From Otis tarda (Eukaryota; Chordata; Aves; Otidiformes; Otididae), in the NCBI GenBank assembly GCA_026413225.1, contig CM048554.1, positions 5,100,001 through 5,164,000 of the forward strand: a stretch of 64,000 nucleotides of DNA, given 5' to 3'. The notes under the pieces were generated by a model. That model saw nothing but the letters and a program-made list of their open reading frames with translations, searched no databases and was not told where the DNA came from. The position numbers were made by a program, and so were the translations under genes. Shown piece by piece: positions 46,432 to 59,031 of this stretch (its first letter is position 1; the number at the start of each line of letters is the position of its first letter).

Positions 46432-49400
46432 CTGGATTACAGTTTAGCTTGTTATGCATAAAAAATAAATCAGCTCATATTTCCTTGACTTCATTTTTCC
46501 AGCTTTGTCATTCTGTCTAGGAGCACAAAGCACGGTCAAGCCAGGCATGGCTATGCATGTTAATAACCCTTGGGAAAACTATGGATACTTCTGTGCAAAA
46601 TTCTTTTATTTTTTCCAAATAAACAGTCAAAGTGCACCTGGTACAAGATACTTTTTTCTCTCTCTTTTTGGTTTTTTTTTTCATTAAATCCTGTGTTTCA
46701 AAAACTCTTAAGTGGAACCACAACTGTGGTGCTGCTTTTCAAATCAAAAGGACAGAACCATCTTCACAGGATATGGCTCCCAGCCAGTTGTTTAATGCTT
46801 GTAGGTCAATATACAACCAACTCAGCTTCTGCTGCCTGATGGACAAACCACATATCAGGCACAGGGAGGTTAACAACTGCGCTTTCTTTCACCTAAGATC
46901 CTCCGTCGAGGCCCTGGGCCCTCAGCCCCTTTTTATTTTATCATTCACAAATATCTACTGTGAGCTCCCTCCAGGCACAACAGACTAACTGCATGCCTGG
47001 AAAAAAAAAAAAAAAAAAAAAAAAAGAGACCTCTGGTAAGCAGTGGGTGTCTCGTCACTCAGGAGCCAGGCTAGTTGTTCATCATGCTCCTCGATTTCAG
47101 TCTGCCAAAGAGGTTTAGACCCACTGCTCCCCGTGTAAATTATTTGTGGATGAATGAAGCAGGAAGAATTTCCTCCAAAATATTTTTGATTGATGGAGTC
47201 ATGACACCAAATGCTAATGCATCACCAAACAGCCTTGATACAATCCAGTAACCTACTCCAGCCTGGTTGTCAATTGTCTGTGTTTTAAGGTAAACATCTC
47301 TTTGCAAAAAGTCTTTGCAGAAAAACGTTCCCCAAAACACCAACAATGTAGTAACCTTCCTTTTATTACGTTTTTTCCTAGAATTATTTCCTACCTGTTT
47401 AAAAGGAATAAACCTACTGGTAAGGGAAGATTTCTGGAGGAAGGCACCTGAGAAGAGCAGAGAACAGAAATATTGACAAGACCCAAGGCTTGCTACTGCC
47501 CAGGAGAATCACCTGATTATTTCACTTATTTCTCCCCTTCTGTCCCATCCAGATCACGGCAGCCACATAAAGGGAAATACATGGACAACCCCAGACCTCT
47601 ATCCAACACTGCAATACCTTAGGATAACGGGATATGCCTCAGACTAGATATGCCAGCACTAAAGGGGCATGAGAAGCTACTAATATCATTCCAGTTAATA
47701 TTCCTGTCCAGTTTATTGGGGATACTGGCCCTACTATATCATAATTAGCAATACCTAGTACGTCACTCCAAAAAAGCTGCAGCGCAGTCCAGCAATGTAA
47801 GCACAGAGGTTCCAACTCTGTCTGTGGCCATAAGGCACTGTACAGTGACATAAAACCATCTCTGTGCATGCTGCTTCCATTAATGCTGAATGGATAACTG
47901 TCATCTGGAAGAGAAATCAGCCGATGAAGACTCTAACAGCTAGTTCTGAGTACAACATGCATCCATTTAACACTGAGTTATACCTTGTTTTGCAAAGACT
48001 TAGTGATGTCTTAGTCCCTTGGGGTTGAGTGCTGATTGTCTGAGTGGCTAAACCCTTCTGTTTATCCATGAGTTTGATGTGCACCTGCTTTGAAGGAGAC
48101 CCTGAGTAGTCCCATCAGCAGCACACACAGTTGTTTCCACCTGCTTTTATCAGCCAGGAGAGACACGCTGCTGTTCTACCAGTTGTTGCTTGCAATCTTT
48201 TTAGGGCTTTCCGACCTGTGTTGTGTTTGATGGTGCTGAGCTTGAGGTGTGAGGACTGTGCCCACCCAAGAGTCTCAAAACGATAGAATTACCTTCCCCG
48301 TCTAGCTCCAATAGAGGACATTTCGTGCTGCTAGTGTTTTTATTGTTGGAGGAAGAGATCAGAATGGCTCTGTATCATCCTTCCACCCATTGTTTCAGGA
48401 AAACCATCAATTTGTCAAAGGTTCTTGAAGAACTACGTTTTGAGGATATCGCCTTTCAGCAAGGACCTCCTCGTGTGCATAGCACAGGTGTGAACAGCAG
48501 TAAAAAAACCCATGCGAAACAAAGCAAAAGCAGATACAATATTGCAAAACCAGTCAAAAATGATAAATATTTGTGTTCAAACATTTGTTGTTAACTCACA
48601 ACACACAGAACACAAGAAACAGACATCAGGAGCCAGGCTTTGTGTTTGAGATTTTCCTTTGCCTCAACAGATAAACTCTAGTGTGCTTGATGATCTTTCT
48701 GATTCCCCATAATTCCCTTTTTATTCTGTAATACATAGAATTGTATCTTTAACAAGGTCAACACAGAACAAAGGGCACAGCTACAGAGTTGTAACTTTAG
48801 GTCACAATGACTTCTGGCAGGAAAATTACCTCAGCTTTGGAAACACAAACGGATCTTCAAAGATTTGAGGGCCAGTTGCTGTTTCTGCATGTTTGTTTCT
48901 TTTCCTTAGGTGACATTGAGAAATGCAATTCCTCCTGTAAAGGGGGGAAAATTCCAGTATCCATCATTTTGAAGGATTACAGTCAGTGCCATTAGCTTGT
49001 GAATGCAGCTCTAGCCTAAATTATGTTTTCTCTTAGGGCACTCTGAAAGTGAAACTGAGCATGAGACTTGAAATTAAACTGGAGTGGGAACAGAAAGCCT
49101 GGGAACCTTTCCCCTTTCCATAAAGTTGCTGAAACCATTTTACTTTGCAACAGCACTGTATAACATATTTCCACTGCCCTAAAAGGCAAAGCTCGATTTG
49201 TTTGAGTAGCTTGGAGAAACTGCATTGTTATGATTTACCAAGTTGTATAAGAAGTTCTTTGAGTTTGATGTTCAAAAGACAGTTTTCACCTCTCTGAGTT
49301 TAATTTTTTCATTTGCATAAAGCTATGCTGATTTCCTTCGTAATTAATCAGGTAGACCTATCATATCTACTTCTGCACACACGCAGGGCTTAATACTTAT

Positions 49401-49471
49401 TTCCATCTTTGACATTTTTCACAGAACTGAGGTTAAAAACCTAAAGATTCACTTCTAAAATAAACTGCAGG
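46432..49471. other. Noncoding with a pure A25 run
   Basis: Unique DNA apart from the A25 at 47001-47025. Frames at 46570-46988 and 48325-48594 have no domain features or splice context. Confidence 0.45.
47001..47025. repeat. Pure A25 homopolymer
   Basis: Twenty-five consecutive A residues, the longest homopolymer in the window, with sharp edges (CCTGG before, GAGACC after). It could be the tail of a young retroposed transcript or a slippage-expanded run. No AATAAA lies within 40 bases upstream. Confidence 0.9.
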
Positions 49472-49520
49472 CAAGATTTTCAAAAGTGCCTCTGCATTTC
49501 TGCTCCCACTGAAATAAACA
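49472..49520. repeat. Old sauropsid repeat fragment
   Basis: 'caagattttcaaaagtgcctctg' followed by 'gctcccactgaaataaa' resembles the frequent old repeat with 'gattttcaaaagtgcc' and 'ctcccattgaagtcaa'. It is a short remnant. Confidence 0.45.
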
Positions 49521-49932
49521 CTCAAAAATTCAATCTCCCTTATCTGTGATTACAAGCAAAACCATAAAAATGTAAGCTGATGCACTGTTATCTTCTCTAG
49601 TCTGTGAATAGCTCGAAACAATATGTCTGCGGGATGTGAACTCCTGTCTCTCATCCTAGTAGAGTAAATCTGAAACCAGAAGATGACAGTCTGTGTCAAC
49701 ACTGGTAACTCTTCCACAGCTAAGGATGTCAACAGAAACACTCAGCTGAACTTCTGCAGTCCACAATTTCTTTCCTCGGTGCTATAAAAAAAAAAAAAAA
49801 TCAACCCTAAAATCCTAGTACGTTCTCATTATCTGTCTGTCCAACTCATTGGAAAGAGTAGAGTAGTTCATACAATTTATAGCACAATGGGAACTGAAAA
49901 CACAAAAGGCAGCTGAAGGCACTAGATCTCAC

Positions 49933-50049
49933 CTATTCTCCAGAACACCTCCGCAACAGAATCTTCTTCTGCCTTCTTCCTTTTCCAAAGAGAAAGTCCT
50001 CCTTGCTGCCACCATACCCCAGACTGATGCAGAGGCTATGCAAAAGGTC
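49933..50049 (-). CDS. Weak exon candidate, unidentified
   Basis: The minus-strand acceptor 'gtactttctcctgtag' is strong and the donor AATAG|gtgaga acceptable. The 117 bases are open with one leading base (reading TFCIASASVWGMVAARR and onward), while frame 0 stays open until a TAG at the very end. The purine-rich interior could act as a splicing enhancer, but it also lowers stop frequency. No family is recognised. Confidence 0.18.
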   Translation of the reverse strand, partial: DLLHSLCISLGYGGSKEDFLFGKGRRQKKILLRRCSGE

Positions 50050-51525
50050 CTACAGGAGAAAGTACGTCTTGGAGACCCCAAAAACCTTCTTCTCTACCAA
50101 TACCAAACTCTCAAACCAGCTAGGAAATAAAAACAACCATAAGACTTTTGAAGCGCTTTCATTTTAAATCAAGCTTACAATTTATGAAAGCATAAGATAC
50201 AACTGGGGGTGGATCTTGAGGTTGGCAATAATGGATTCAAAACCATCGTCCTGGGAAGGTACCGCTTCCGCTAAGGACAGCGGAGCTCTAACACACTCCA
50301 TTAAGCATCTGAGCAAGAGTTCTTGATGCTCTCCTTAAAAAATTATGTAGCTGCTAATTGGCTACGTAAAGCCACAGCATTGTCCTGAGATGTACACTCC
50401 CTACGACTTCAGATGCTCACAGGTTATAAATACAATTACATCAGTACACTTCTTCCTCTGTTTGGAAAGAAAATTTTGTATTGCTACACTGCCCTGTTCT
50501 CAGGTTGCGCAGCTGACTCTTATGCCATTCTTGCTGCCTCTTACTCAGCTGACACAGTGCCACAATGGTAGCATTGGAAAGGTTTCTGCTTCGTACTAAA
50601 AATAATTTCACAATCCCAGTCGAGGCAGATTTACAAGCAGCTAACAGTCCGATAATTTCAGTGGATCACATATTTGGTAGGATTTTGGAAGCACAATCTA
50701 TTTGTTTTCATTTAAGTTTTTTTCCTCTTTTTTTCCCTATCATTTACTCTCACCAACAAGCCTGTCGAAATGTAAAGCAAATCTATTTTATGTACTGCTA
50801 TAGCTTTTTCAAACCACAGCCATCAAGTAAATATTTGCAGATATTCTGTGGTTTAATTAACTGGCTATGGTCTGCTCAAAGTGTGTGCATAATGTTGGGC
50901 TGTTTGCAGAAGAACACCATTAAGGAATGCCTCTGTTTGCTTCTTCTCTTTCGTGTACGTAATATTTGCCATTACCTGGTATATCAGATTAGAAGTGTTA
51001 TATGAATCTACTGATTCTGGCAACGAAGTTTGGAAGTAACTGTGTAGATCCTGTTTGTCATGTTTCTATGGTTATTTATAAATATTATGGCCAACCTCAG
51101 TCAATATATGCCATGTGCACATGAAATATATATATATTTTTTTCAAATTGCTGAAAGCTGCTTTCTTTCAAAACTCATTTCAGAGTACTCAGAGAAATTC
51201 AGTCAACTTCATATCAGTCATTTAAAGGATGCTCAATCCAAACACAGTTATCCAGTGTCAGTGTTTTCGTATTTGGACCAGTACACCTCTTCTATGCATT
51301 GTTTACCTCTACACTGAGTTTGGAGGGGAGGAGTGGAAAGGCTGCTGTAATGAAATTTAAAATAACCAAAAGGTCCTTTGGCAGTTTCCTTATTCCCTGA
51401 AAGATTAGTGCACTGCCTGGAAAATGAAGGGAAACCTGATCTGTAACTCCAGTGGAAACCACTTGTCATCTATTGTCCAGATATGAGAAATGTTAAATTC
51501 TTCTTCCACAAATGCTGCAAGTAGC
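50050..51525. other. Noncoding; possible conserved AT-rich element
   Basis: A 146-codon plus-strand frame (50565-51005) shows no domain. The block around 50830-50930 joins a RUNX-like tgtggt to ttaattaa and other AT-rich motifs. On the minus strand, 50974-51008 has a donor CCAG|gtaatg and an acceptor gccagaatcag with one open frame (DSYNTSNLIYQ); that is weak. Confidence 0.35.
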
Positions 51526-51529
51526 AGTC

Positions 51530-51800
51530 CAGCTGAATGCTTTGCAGGGACTGGAAGGCCACTAGAGACCAAACACAATCATCTACTCTGCCTTCCTGGA
51601 TGACACAAGCCATGGAATTTCAAAGTCTGTAACTACTGCTACAGCAACAAGCACGGTCATGAGCAAGACATCCGTTCTTGATTTAAAGACTTCCACTGAT
51701 GGAGATCCACTATGTTCCCGCATAAATTTTTCCAAACTTGTTAAATAAGCTCATTGTTAAAAATGCAGCTGTACTCCTACTTTGAATGGATCCTCCTTCT
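51530..51800 (-). mobile_element. Old CR1/L3-type LINE fragment, reverse orientation
   Basis: On the plus strand: 'caatcatctactctgccttcctggatgacacaagccatggaatttc', then 'agacatccgttcttgatttaaagacttc', 'tgatggagatccac' and 'ctcattgttaaaaat', followed by 'ctactttgaatgg'. This is the reverse complement of an old CR1 tail found across sauropsids ('catccaatcttgatttaaagacttcaagtgatggagaatcca'). It is more diverged than the 16.1 and 23.0 kb copies. Confidence 0.85.
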
Positions 51801-54133
51801 TCTATTTGTTGGCTCTTGTTACACCTTCATCTCTCAGAGTAGAGAAAATTCCATAATTACAATCTTTTGACCACTGGAAAATTGTACACTGTGAACAAGG
51901 CACTTCTTGTCAATAAAGTGAAGAGCCTGAACTATTTTCATCTTTTGATGCAAAGCAGTGTTATTTATTTACTCTACTTTATCTTGCCCTTTAAATAGTC
52001 AGTGCATGGAAATAGTCTCTATACAGAAACTATGTAATGCTTTACCACAAGGATAGTTGATATGTGGTTTACTCTTTCCAGTCTTTAATATTATCATGAC
52101 TATTAATATCATTTTAAGGGTCAAGAACCCCTCCACATGCCTTCACCTCCATCCATCATGCCTTCCAGCATAACTGAAGCAGATGAAAATCCAATATGAA
52201 TGGTCAGCATGAAGGTCTCATTCACAGACATCAGAGCGATATGAGACTTGCAAACATTTGATCCTACTTCCAGCAGGAATACCCACAATCTACCCAATAT
52301 TCTGTATCCCATCCTGTTTAGAAATTAAAATCGCAAAAGCAAGAAGTGACTGTTCATTTTCCCAACCTTTTGGACAGGAATAGACTTGAGCAGTAAAATA
52401 AAGTTCTTGGAAAAGTTTCAGCTCTTTTCTTTTGTTTGTGAGTAGCTTGAGATATTCTCAGATTTATTTGAAAGGACTTGTGAACTTCTTTGCCCTTTCC
52501 CTCCCAAAATAACTTACGAGAAGTTTGCTGTTAACATTTCATTATTTAATCTAGTACACTGCATTGTGTAAGCTGTTTACAAAAATTAGTCATTACTTTT
52601 TCTGCCCCATGATTGGTTACTTAGATGAGGTCTGCAAAGGTCAAATTAGGAACTTGACACAGAAATAAGAGATGTTTCAGCCAGTGCTTTAGCAGCCACA
52701 CATGAAATGGTGTCCTTGTGAACGTTACAGAGTAAGTCTCATGGGAGAAGAGATCAGACAGCAGGAGGCACACATTTTGGTGCGGGACCGTAAGTTCAGG
52801 ATGAAAAGAGACAAGTAGTAGAGCTGCATGTACAGCTGCTAAACAAATTAAATCCCTCCTCTTCCCACATCTTCCTGGTCGCTGCATGATATTTTGTTAA
52901 TTGCACTCTAAATACTCTCCCTGCTTCATGCATATTCAGGGAAAATGGATGCAAAGGCATTGCAAACAGGCCAGAATGGAAAGTCAGCCTTATGCCACCT
53001 GCTTAGGAGTGGAAAAAGGGGTCAGGACGTGGACAGCCAGCTGGTACTTTTTGGAGTAGCCTTTAGACTGACCTTAGACTTATTTAATAACACTTTGTTA
53101 ACTGGCATCTCTAGGACCAAGGGAACAGAGCCATGAATTACAGCCACTTGCTTCTCCTTCCTAAGAGTTTGTAAGTTGAGGATATCACCTCGTATTTCTT
53201 ATGTAGAAGTACCCTTTAAAGATAGGATTCTTTCTACATTTAGAGCTTATTCTGGAACTCTATCGACTAGTGCCTGAATAAAGTTCAAATCCAGTCCCAG
53301 TGCTGACATTTGTGCATGCTTCCATCCAGTATTTTGTCAGGCAGAACTCCATTGGCTTTGCAAAGGGTTTTACTTGAGCAAGAACATCAGGTTTGACCTT
53401 TCAATTGCGCAGTGACAATTAATAACAACTCAAAACAGAGCTTTTTCTCTTTTTTTTTTAAACACAATACAAAAAATCCAGTCTATTACAAAATGCTTGC
53501 TGCCACTGAACCTCTCTTCTCCCAAAACCAACAGAAATAAAATATTTTTTTTCCAAAGCTGCTGTAACATGCCTTGAAGCTCTACAGAGTTCAAGAGTTA
53601 CTAAATCAGCACCTTTCTGAGTGCCCATGCTTGCATCAAATTCAGCAGCAGAGTCAGAAGATTCTGATTCCTATATATATATATAAATGCAGCCTAAACT
53701 AGCTATACATACAAGTACTTCTGTGGCAAAGTGGGAGCGAGAGCTCAGCTCCCATCCAGTTCTCTATCCGTTAGTAAATGTTTTTTTTCCCCTTTCGACC
53801 TTAAGACAAGCAAGGGAGATGGTGTGGTTTGGAGTCCAGTCTAATTTATCTCCTCTGTAAATCTTGTTAATTGCTACCTAAACAACCATTCTATAAAGCA
53901 AAACCCTTTGATGGATTGGTCCCGTGTGTCATAGGGCCAGGTCACATAGGTATCTCTTCACTTATTCCATGAACACGAGAGAGGGGCCAGCATAAATTTC
54001 ACGTCAAATTTATGTTTATTTAATTAGACTATTAACTACATGAGACAACAAAACCTGCCACTGAAAGGAGGAAGGTGACTTTATACTGCGGAGGAGACCA
54101 GGTGAGTAATTGTAAGTTTATGAGCTAGTCCAT
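51801..54133. other. Noncoding, nothing recognised except a TA repeat
   Basis: AT-rich DNA. A TA microsatellite lies at 53672-53685. The part around 53280-53400 has the general style of an old repeat (attccattggctttgc), but the match is too weak to call. Confidence 0.45.
53672..53685. repeat. TA microsatellite
   Basis: Seven consecutive TA dinucleotides. Confidence 0.85.
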
Positions 54134-54160
54134 CATTTCATTCCATTCATTCATCCATTC
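54134..54160. repeat. ATTC-type tetranucleotide repeat
   Basis: Imperfect units of attc/attcc over about 27 bases. Confidence 0.7.
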
Positions 54161-54240
54161 ACACTCTTTTATTTTTTATTGCTGACATTTAAGTCTGAAC
54201 TCTGCTTTCCAAAACAGCCTGAAGCTCCCTCATCTTTCCA

Positions 54241-54285
54241 GTGAAGAAAAGAAGAAAAAAAAAAAAAAGAAGAAAAGAAGAAAAA
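54241..54285. repeat. Purine-only tract (GAA/A-rich)
   Basis: About 45 bases, almost entirely A and G, with aagaag units around an A14 core. Such tracts can adopt unusual structures and mutate quickly. It lies about 65 bases downstream (minus sense) of the exon candidate at 54350. Confidence 0.8.
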
Positions 54286-54349
54286 CTGAAGTATGCCCAG
54301 ATCACCCAGCTTAGCCCATGTGTTTGCCTTCAAACAAGAGGCACTTTAC

Positions 54350-54399
54350 CTTCTCTTTCAGACTTGCCTGTTGTTGAAGCTTGGATAAAATCTTGGCCC
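54350..54399 (-). CDS. Candidate exon, unidentified protein
   Basis: The minus-strand acceptor 'gttttgcttttgtcttcttag' is among the best in the window, and the donor AGAAG|gtaaag is good. With two leading bases the 50-base segment is open (phase 1 in, phase 0 out) and reads AKILSKLQQQASLKEK, a charged, coiled-coil-like segment. One other frame is open. Its outgoing phase 0 is compatible with the candidate at 46367-46431. Confidence 0.38.
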
Positions 54400-56127
54400 C
54401 TAAGAAGACAAAAGCAAAACTCCCACTCATTTCACCAGAACCAAGGTTTCCCTCCTCATACATCCTATCTAAGAAAAGGAGGACTAGAAAAGCAGTAGTT
54501 ATAAGATTTTTTGTTTTCTTCTTTTTTCTTTCTATGGACAGGTAAGACAGCATAACTGTTGTCACTTGGAGGCATTAGAAGTCTTAAATTTGGAGCATGT
54601 GTCTTTCGCCAAAAACACTGCCAGGCAGACTGGAAGCTGTAACTTAACAAAGAACAGTAAATCATGAACTTAGATCAACCGCTCCAGTCATCACTTGTGG
54701 CTTTGGGGAAAACAGTTGCTCACAGACTGCTTAGGTCAGTACCAGAGCTGTGCTGCATCACAAGTTAATTATGCAATTGTGATGCTGTGAGGAATGGCAG
54801 ATCTCTTCCAGAGAACACCGTGTCCATAGAAGACGGGTTTCTATCTGCCCTGTCTTTGGGAGTTAAGAACTCTGCTTTGACGTATTTTTTTCCCAAGTGC
54901 ATTGATTTGTGATTTTAAAATCAATTGATTTCATGGCTTTTTGTTGTTATTTAGTATGAGGTAGACTGTGTTTTGGCAAGGTTGGAGAGCCTTGAGATAG
55001 GACACTGTCAGTATTGTACCACTTTCACAAGCTTTTCAAAGAGGAAGATTTCGTAATCTTTCCCAATGACGGTCAGACCTTTCACTGCCTTTGGAATACC
55101 GTGCACAGGCAGATGCTTTTGCCAAATAATAGTTTATTTTACAGCACTCTCTCCACAGTTCCACAGGAATGAAGCTATAATTGTCTTTATTAGCTTCAAA
55201 ATGAGCCCTGTGGGCCTACAACTTAAAACAGAGACGGTTGTTCCTTATTTTGATGAACATCGCTTAGAGTAGATACCAACGAACAGACCGTACTATGTGC
55301 GTACTTAACGGTGTCAGCACCTAGCACAGAAGAGCTTTAGATATTATATCCTCTAGTAACTTCTGTAAAGACATTGTTAATATTTCTCAAATCTGATAAA
55401 TTTAATTTGGTAGTTTCCATCTCCTTCTACGATTGTTTTAGACCACGCTGCATGACTACAGCTAGCTGACAGGGGGAAAAAAAAAGGGGGGTTTTAGTGC
55501 TAACAAGTGTTACAGTGAGGGTAGGCTCACTGGACTGATGGAGTTCTGGAGTGCCTAAAATACTGCTAAACCAACATCCAGTCTGAAATTTTCTTCTGTA
55601 CTCTTCTACTTTCCTTTCCAGACTATGTTCATCTTTATGCTTTTAATCTTTTACCAGTTCATTGTAAATCTTGATGTCATTATAACAACAGAACTGAATC
55701 ACGATAAGGCATACGTCTTGACAGGACTGAAAGCTGCGAAACGGGAAGTCTTTAAGATAAATCCATAGCTCAAAGTATCACACGGAGGCCCTAATAACTA
55801 CTGAGCTGTAGAATTACCAGTTTTGCCAAAAGCAACAGATTTCCTTCTGATCTCAGAGCAACTGTTTCCACACAAATCACATGTGGAGATATTTTACAGG
55901 GGTTATGTTAACTATGCCCCTTCTGTTTTCTCCTTGCATGGATTCTTGTATTTTGACACTACTTCTCCTCCCATATAAATGACTTTGTAAACTAAATTTA
56001 TAGCTTCACAACTGGGGTCAGATCAGTACAATTTGTTCTAGTTTGGAATATAGAATAGGAAGGAGCATTCTTAATGGGTTCAGGACAGACATTACTTCTT
56101 GGGAATGGAAACAGACTCTGCCAATCA
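54400..56127. other. Noncoding, nothing recognised
   Basis: Unique DNA; a short A/G-rich run lies near 55470-55492. Confidence 0.5.
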
Positions 56128-56290
56128 CTAGAACAACAAACTGGGAATTGGGAATCCCTTGTTTCTTGGCCGGCTGTGTGAACAAATCATGAAGTCTTTC
56201 TGTGGCTCCAGTTCATTCATCAGTAAAGAGGAAATCTGATCATTCCTGTCTACTTCAGAGGGAACTGATCTCATTAAGCACTGACATATT
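56128..56290 (+). repeat. MIR/CORE-type SINE remnant
   Basis: 'actgggaattgggaatccc' (SINE head style), 'ggctgtgtgaacaaatcatgaagtctttctgtggctccag' (for tgtgtgaccttgagcaaatcac...ctctctgtgcctcag), 'catcagtaaagaggaaatctga' and 'ctacttcagaggga' follow the MIR order. Diverged, but all blocks are in place. Confidence 0.6.
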
Positions 56291-57019
56291 GACATACAAA
56301 TTACTATAAACACATAAATCTAGGTCTCAGTGGTAAATGGTAAAAGTTAAATTAACTCACTGTTCAGGAGATGACTCTGAGCCCAACAATCCTATCGTAC
56401 TCCGAGTATGTTAATTATTACCTATGCAGTACTTCCCAGGCACATCTTTGGAGCAGCTTTATTACCCTCTGCATGGTATGCTTTATCCATTTCCTACAGT
56501 GAACACAATGAGTGCAACAGAGACTACGGTATTGTCCACTCTCAGAAATGGAAAAACAGTTCTATTAAAAGATTATGGCAACACTGTACATGTCCCAGTG
56601 TGTAAAGGCTTCAGGAGAACAGAGAGAACATTTGTCCAACTCTTCCTGAAAAGCTGATCTGCCAGGCTTTAAATTTCCACCATTTCACCACATAAAGATG
56701 CCTAATTTAATATATTGCTTTTGGGTGTATATGCTATTCATCGCTGCAAATTTATAAAACAATCAAATGAAGTATTGGACTATATAGTCACTACGCAGAG
56801 AGAAATACTGAAGTAGAGGGAGTATGAGAAGTCAAGACCCACTAACAAATTTGGGTGAGGAGCAGAACTCAATGGATAAAAACTGCACAGGCAGTCTTGT
56901 CACTGCTCGTGACAAATGGTGATTATGACAGCTTCACAGAAAGCTCTTTCCCACCTCCGTTCCCACTCCAGGCTATTGCAGCGTTTTGGCTGCCATTTTC
57001 CTGCTAAAGGAGGCAAAGT

Positions 57020-57140
57020 TTAGTAAGTAGGACACAAGACCAGGAATCAGCACACTTGGGCTATACTCTTGGCTATGCCATCACCCCGTGGAAATAACTA
57101 GCACCTTTGTGTGTCTTTATTTCTGTTCCTACACTTTGCG
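57020..57140 (+). repeat. MIR/tRNA-type SINE head
   Basis: 'gtaagtaggacacaagaccaggaatcagcacacttgggctatactcttggctatgccatcac' follows the pattern 'ggataagacacaggactgggagtcagg..cctgggttct..ggctctgccac'. It is followed by a worn core ('gaaataactagcacctttgtgtgtc'). Confidence 0.5.
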
Positions 57141-59004
57141 AGTCCTAGGAGCAGAGCTGTCCCTACATGTGCAGGGTGTAATGCATAACAAATCCCCAGT
57201 CTTGGTCAGGGCCTTGACATCCTCAAATACTAAAGTAAACCAAATCATTGTTACTAAATGTCAAAAAATGCACTCTCAGAGAAACCAAATGGTTGGCAGA
57301 GGACCCTGTGCAGAAATGTCATTCTTTCCATTTTCACTTCCTCTCTCTCATTCAACTTTCAACTTTATATGTTAATCCTACATCCAAATATGCATCCAAA
57401 AAGTAAGAGTCATTCATTGCTCATCTTTCAGGCCTAATACTGCTGCAGTCCTTACTTGGGTAGCCTAACCACCTTCTAAATTAATAATTCCTTTTTTGAA
57501 GACCCCATCATGACCAATGGTTAACAGATCATGCAGTTTACACTGCTAAAAGAGGGGGAAAAAAGAAAAAAAAACCAAAAAAGCAGTTCAGTATGTTATA
57601 GCCTTTTTTGTGTTATTCTCCTACTTTCCCCTGGTAGGCTTCTTCGGACCTTGTTTTCAGTTCCTGGGGGGCCGGGGGAACACTTAAAACCTGTCTAAAC
57701 AGAATGGCCAAAATAATAAAGAAGTTCTATCACATGACTCATTGGAAAATTACGTTTCATGAGGGTTACACTGAAAAGCTCAAATCTCTCCATAGTACGT
57801 ACCAAGCAACATGACAGGACTTCTAGACCGTCTGCACTGCAGGAAGGTGTCCATCCTGCACACCAAGCCAGGGTCAGTTTGGTGCACACTTGGAGGAAAA
57901 ATGAAATCTTTGTGGCCATTATGATTTTTTTCATTACCTCTGATAGAAGTCTAGACATTTTATAAACAAGCAGGAGGAAAGAAACAGGCCAAATACAGGT
58001 ATAACAGCCAAAAGCTGTATGATGCGTGTGGATTATCCATACCCCTCCTCTACACTTTCATCACTGTGAATATAAATCATGCATTTATGTATGTTCATGT
58101 TTGTAAAACGTAATTAAATAATACAGACTATAAAGTAGCTAGTAATAAATATTTGTGAGTATATATAAATCATTATTTTTGAAAGCTCCAAATAAAAATA
58201 ACTAGTAAATTTTTCCAACCTTACCAAGGCAGCTCTTGTTTTCTTGACTGTGTAACAATGGTATAACCCAAACCTTAACCACAGACTGCCAAACTCTGGG
58301 ATTTATAGAAAACTACATCCAAATGAGCAGGCTTGAGACCTTCTATAGCACAGAGTGTGGCGTAGCAGCACTAGCACCCCGATCTTTAGACTCTGCTTTA
58401 CAGTTCAGTCTTGGTTAAAGCCGCCCTAGAAACAAATAGGGCTGAAGGCATCTGAAAACATACTGTTCCTCAGCAGTGAGGTCATCTCTTACATTCAATC
58501 AGTTAATAGGTAAATGGTATAACAGGGAAATCCAAGTTGAAATATTCAAACTGCCAAGGATTATGAATTCTTTGTTTTGCTTTGGAAACAAATGCACAGT
58601 AGAGACCAGAGTCACAGTGCAAGGGAAGACATAACAAAGGCTTTGTTTGTAAGGGGATGGAACCACCGCTGTCTGGTCAGGGATGAGGTTGGCTGATGTG
58701 TTTTCCATAATAGTCAACTGAACAATCTCAGTACTCAATCCTGGCCAAATAGTAATCTGCTAAATTTATTACATTTGGGTTTTTAAATTAAAATTACCAT
58801 CTGTAATTCATGTGCGGTAAACAGCACAGAACACGTGACAAGAGAAGAAAAAAAAAAAAAAAAAAGCACCTCATGAGAAGGTGGGCAAATTCTGCGCGGT
58901 TTGAGGAGCCCAGAGCACTGCGACACTGTGCATTCAACACTTTCTTGCTGAGCAAAAAGTACAACAGCTTAATGAGGTTATTGGTTAAAAACCCCTCTGT
59001 TCAC
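57141..59004. other. Noncoding, nothing recognised except A-rich tracts
   Basis: A-rich sequence near 57553-57583 and an A18 run at 58848-58865. A strong minus-strand donor (CCTTG|gtaagg) at about 58219 has a poor acceptor; the 23-base segment between was not called. Confidence 0.45.
58848..58865. repeat. A18 homopolymer
   Basis: Eighteen A residues following agagaag. Confidence 0.85.
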
Positions 59005-59031
59005 CTCAGCAACGGTCCGTGCAGCCCAGGT
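59005..59031 (-). CDS. Weak microexon-size candidate
   Basis: The minus-strand acceptor 'caaaccaactacatttccag' and donor TGAG|gtgaac enclose 27 G+C-rich bases with phase 0 on both sides, reading TWAARTVAE. The G+C content stands out from the AT-rich surroundings. Microexons of 27 bases exist in vertebrates, but so do chance sites. Confidence 0.2.

Noticed and set aside
50565..51005. 146-codon plus-strand open frame
   Set aside because: Phe/Ile/Leu/Cys-rich composition is what AT-rich noncoding DNA gives; no domain recognised.
51288..51320. Seven-base exon-like gap between an extreme pyrimidine acceptor (cctcccctccaaactcag) and gtaaac
   Set aside because: Seven bases with a mediocre donor is best explained by chance.
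54241..54498. Plus-strand frame starting with a Lys/Arg-rich run
   Set aside because: The basic run is the translation of the GAA/A-rich tract; there is no independent evidence for coding.
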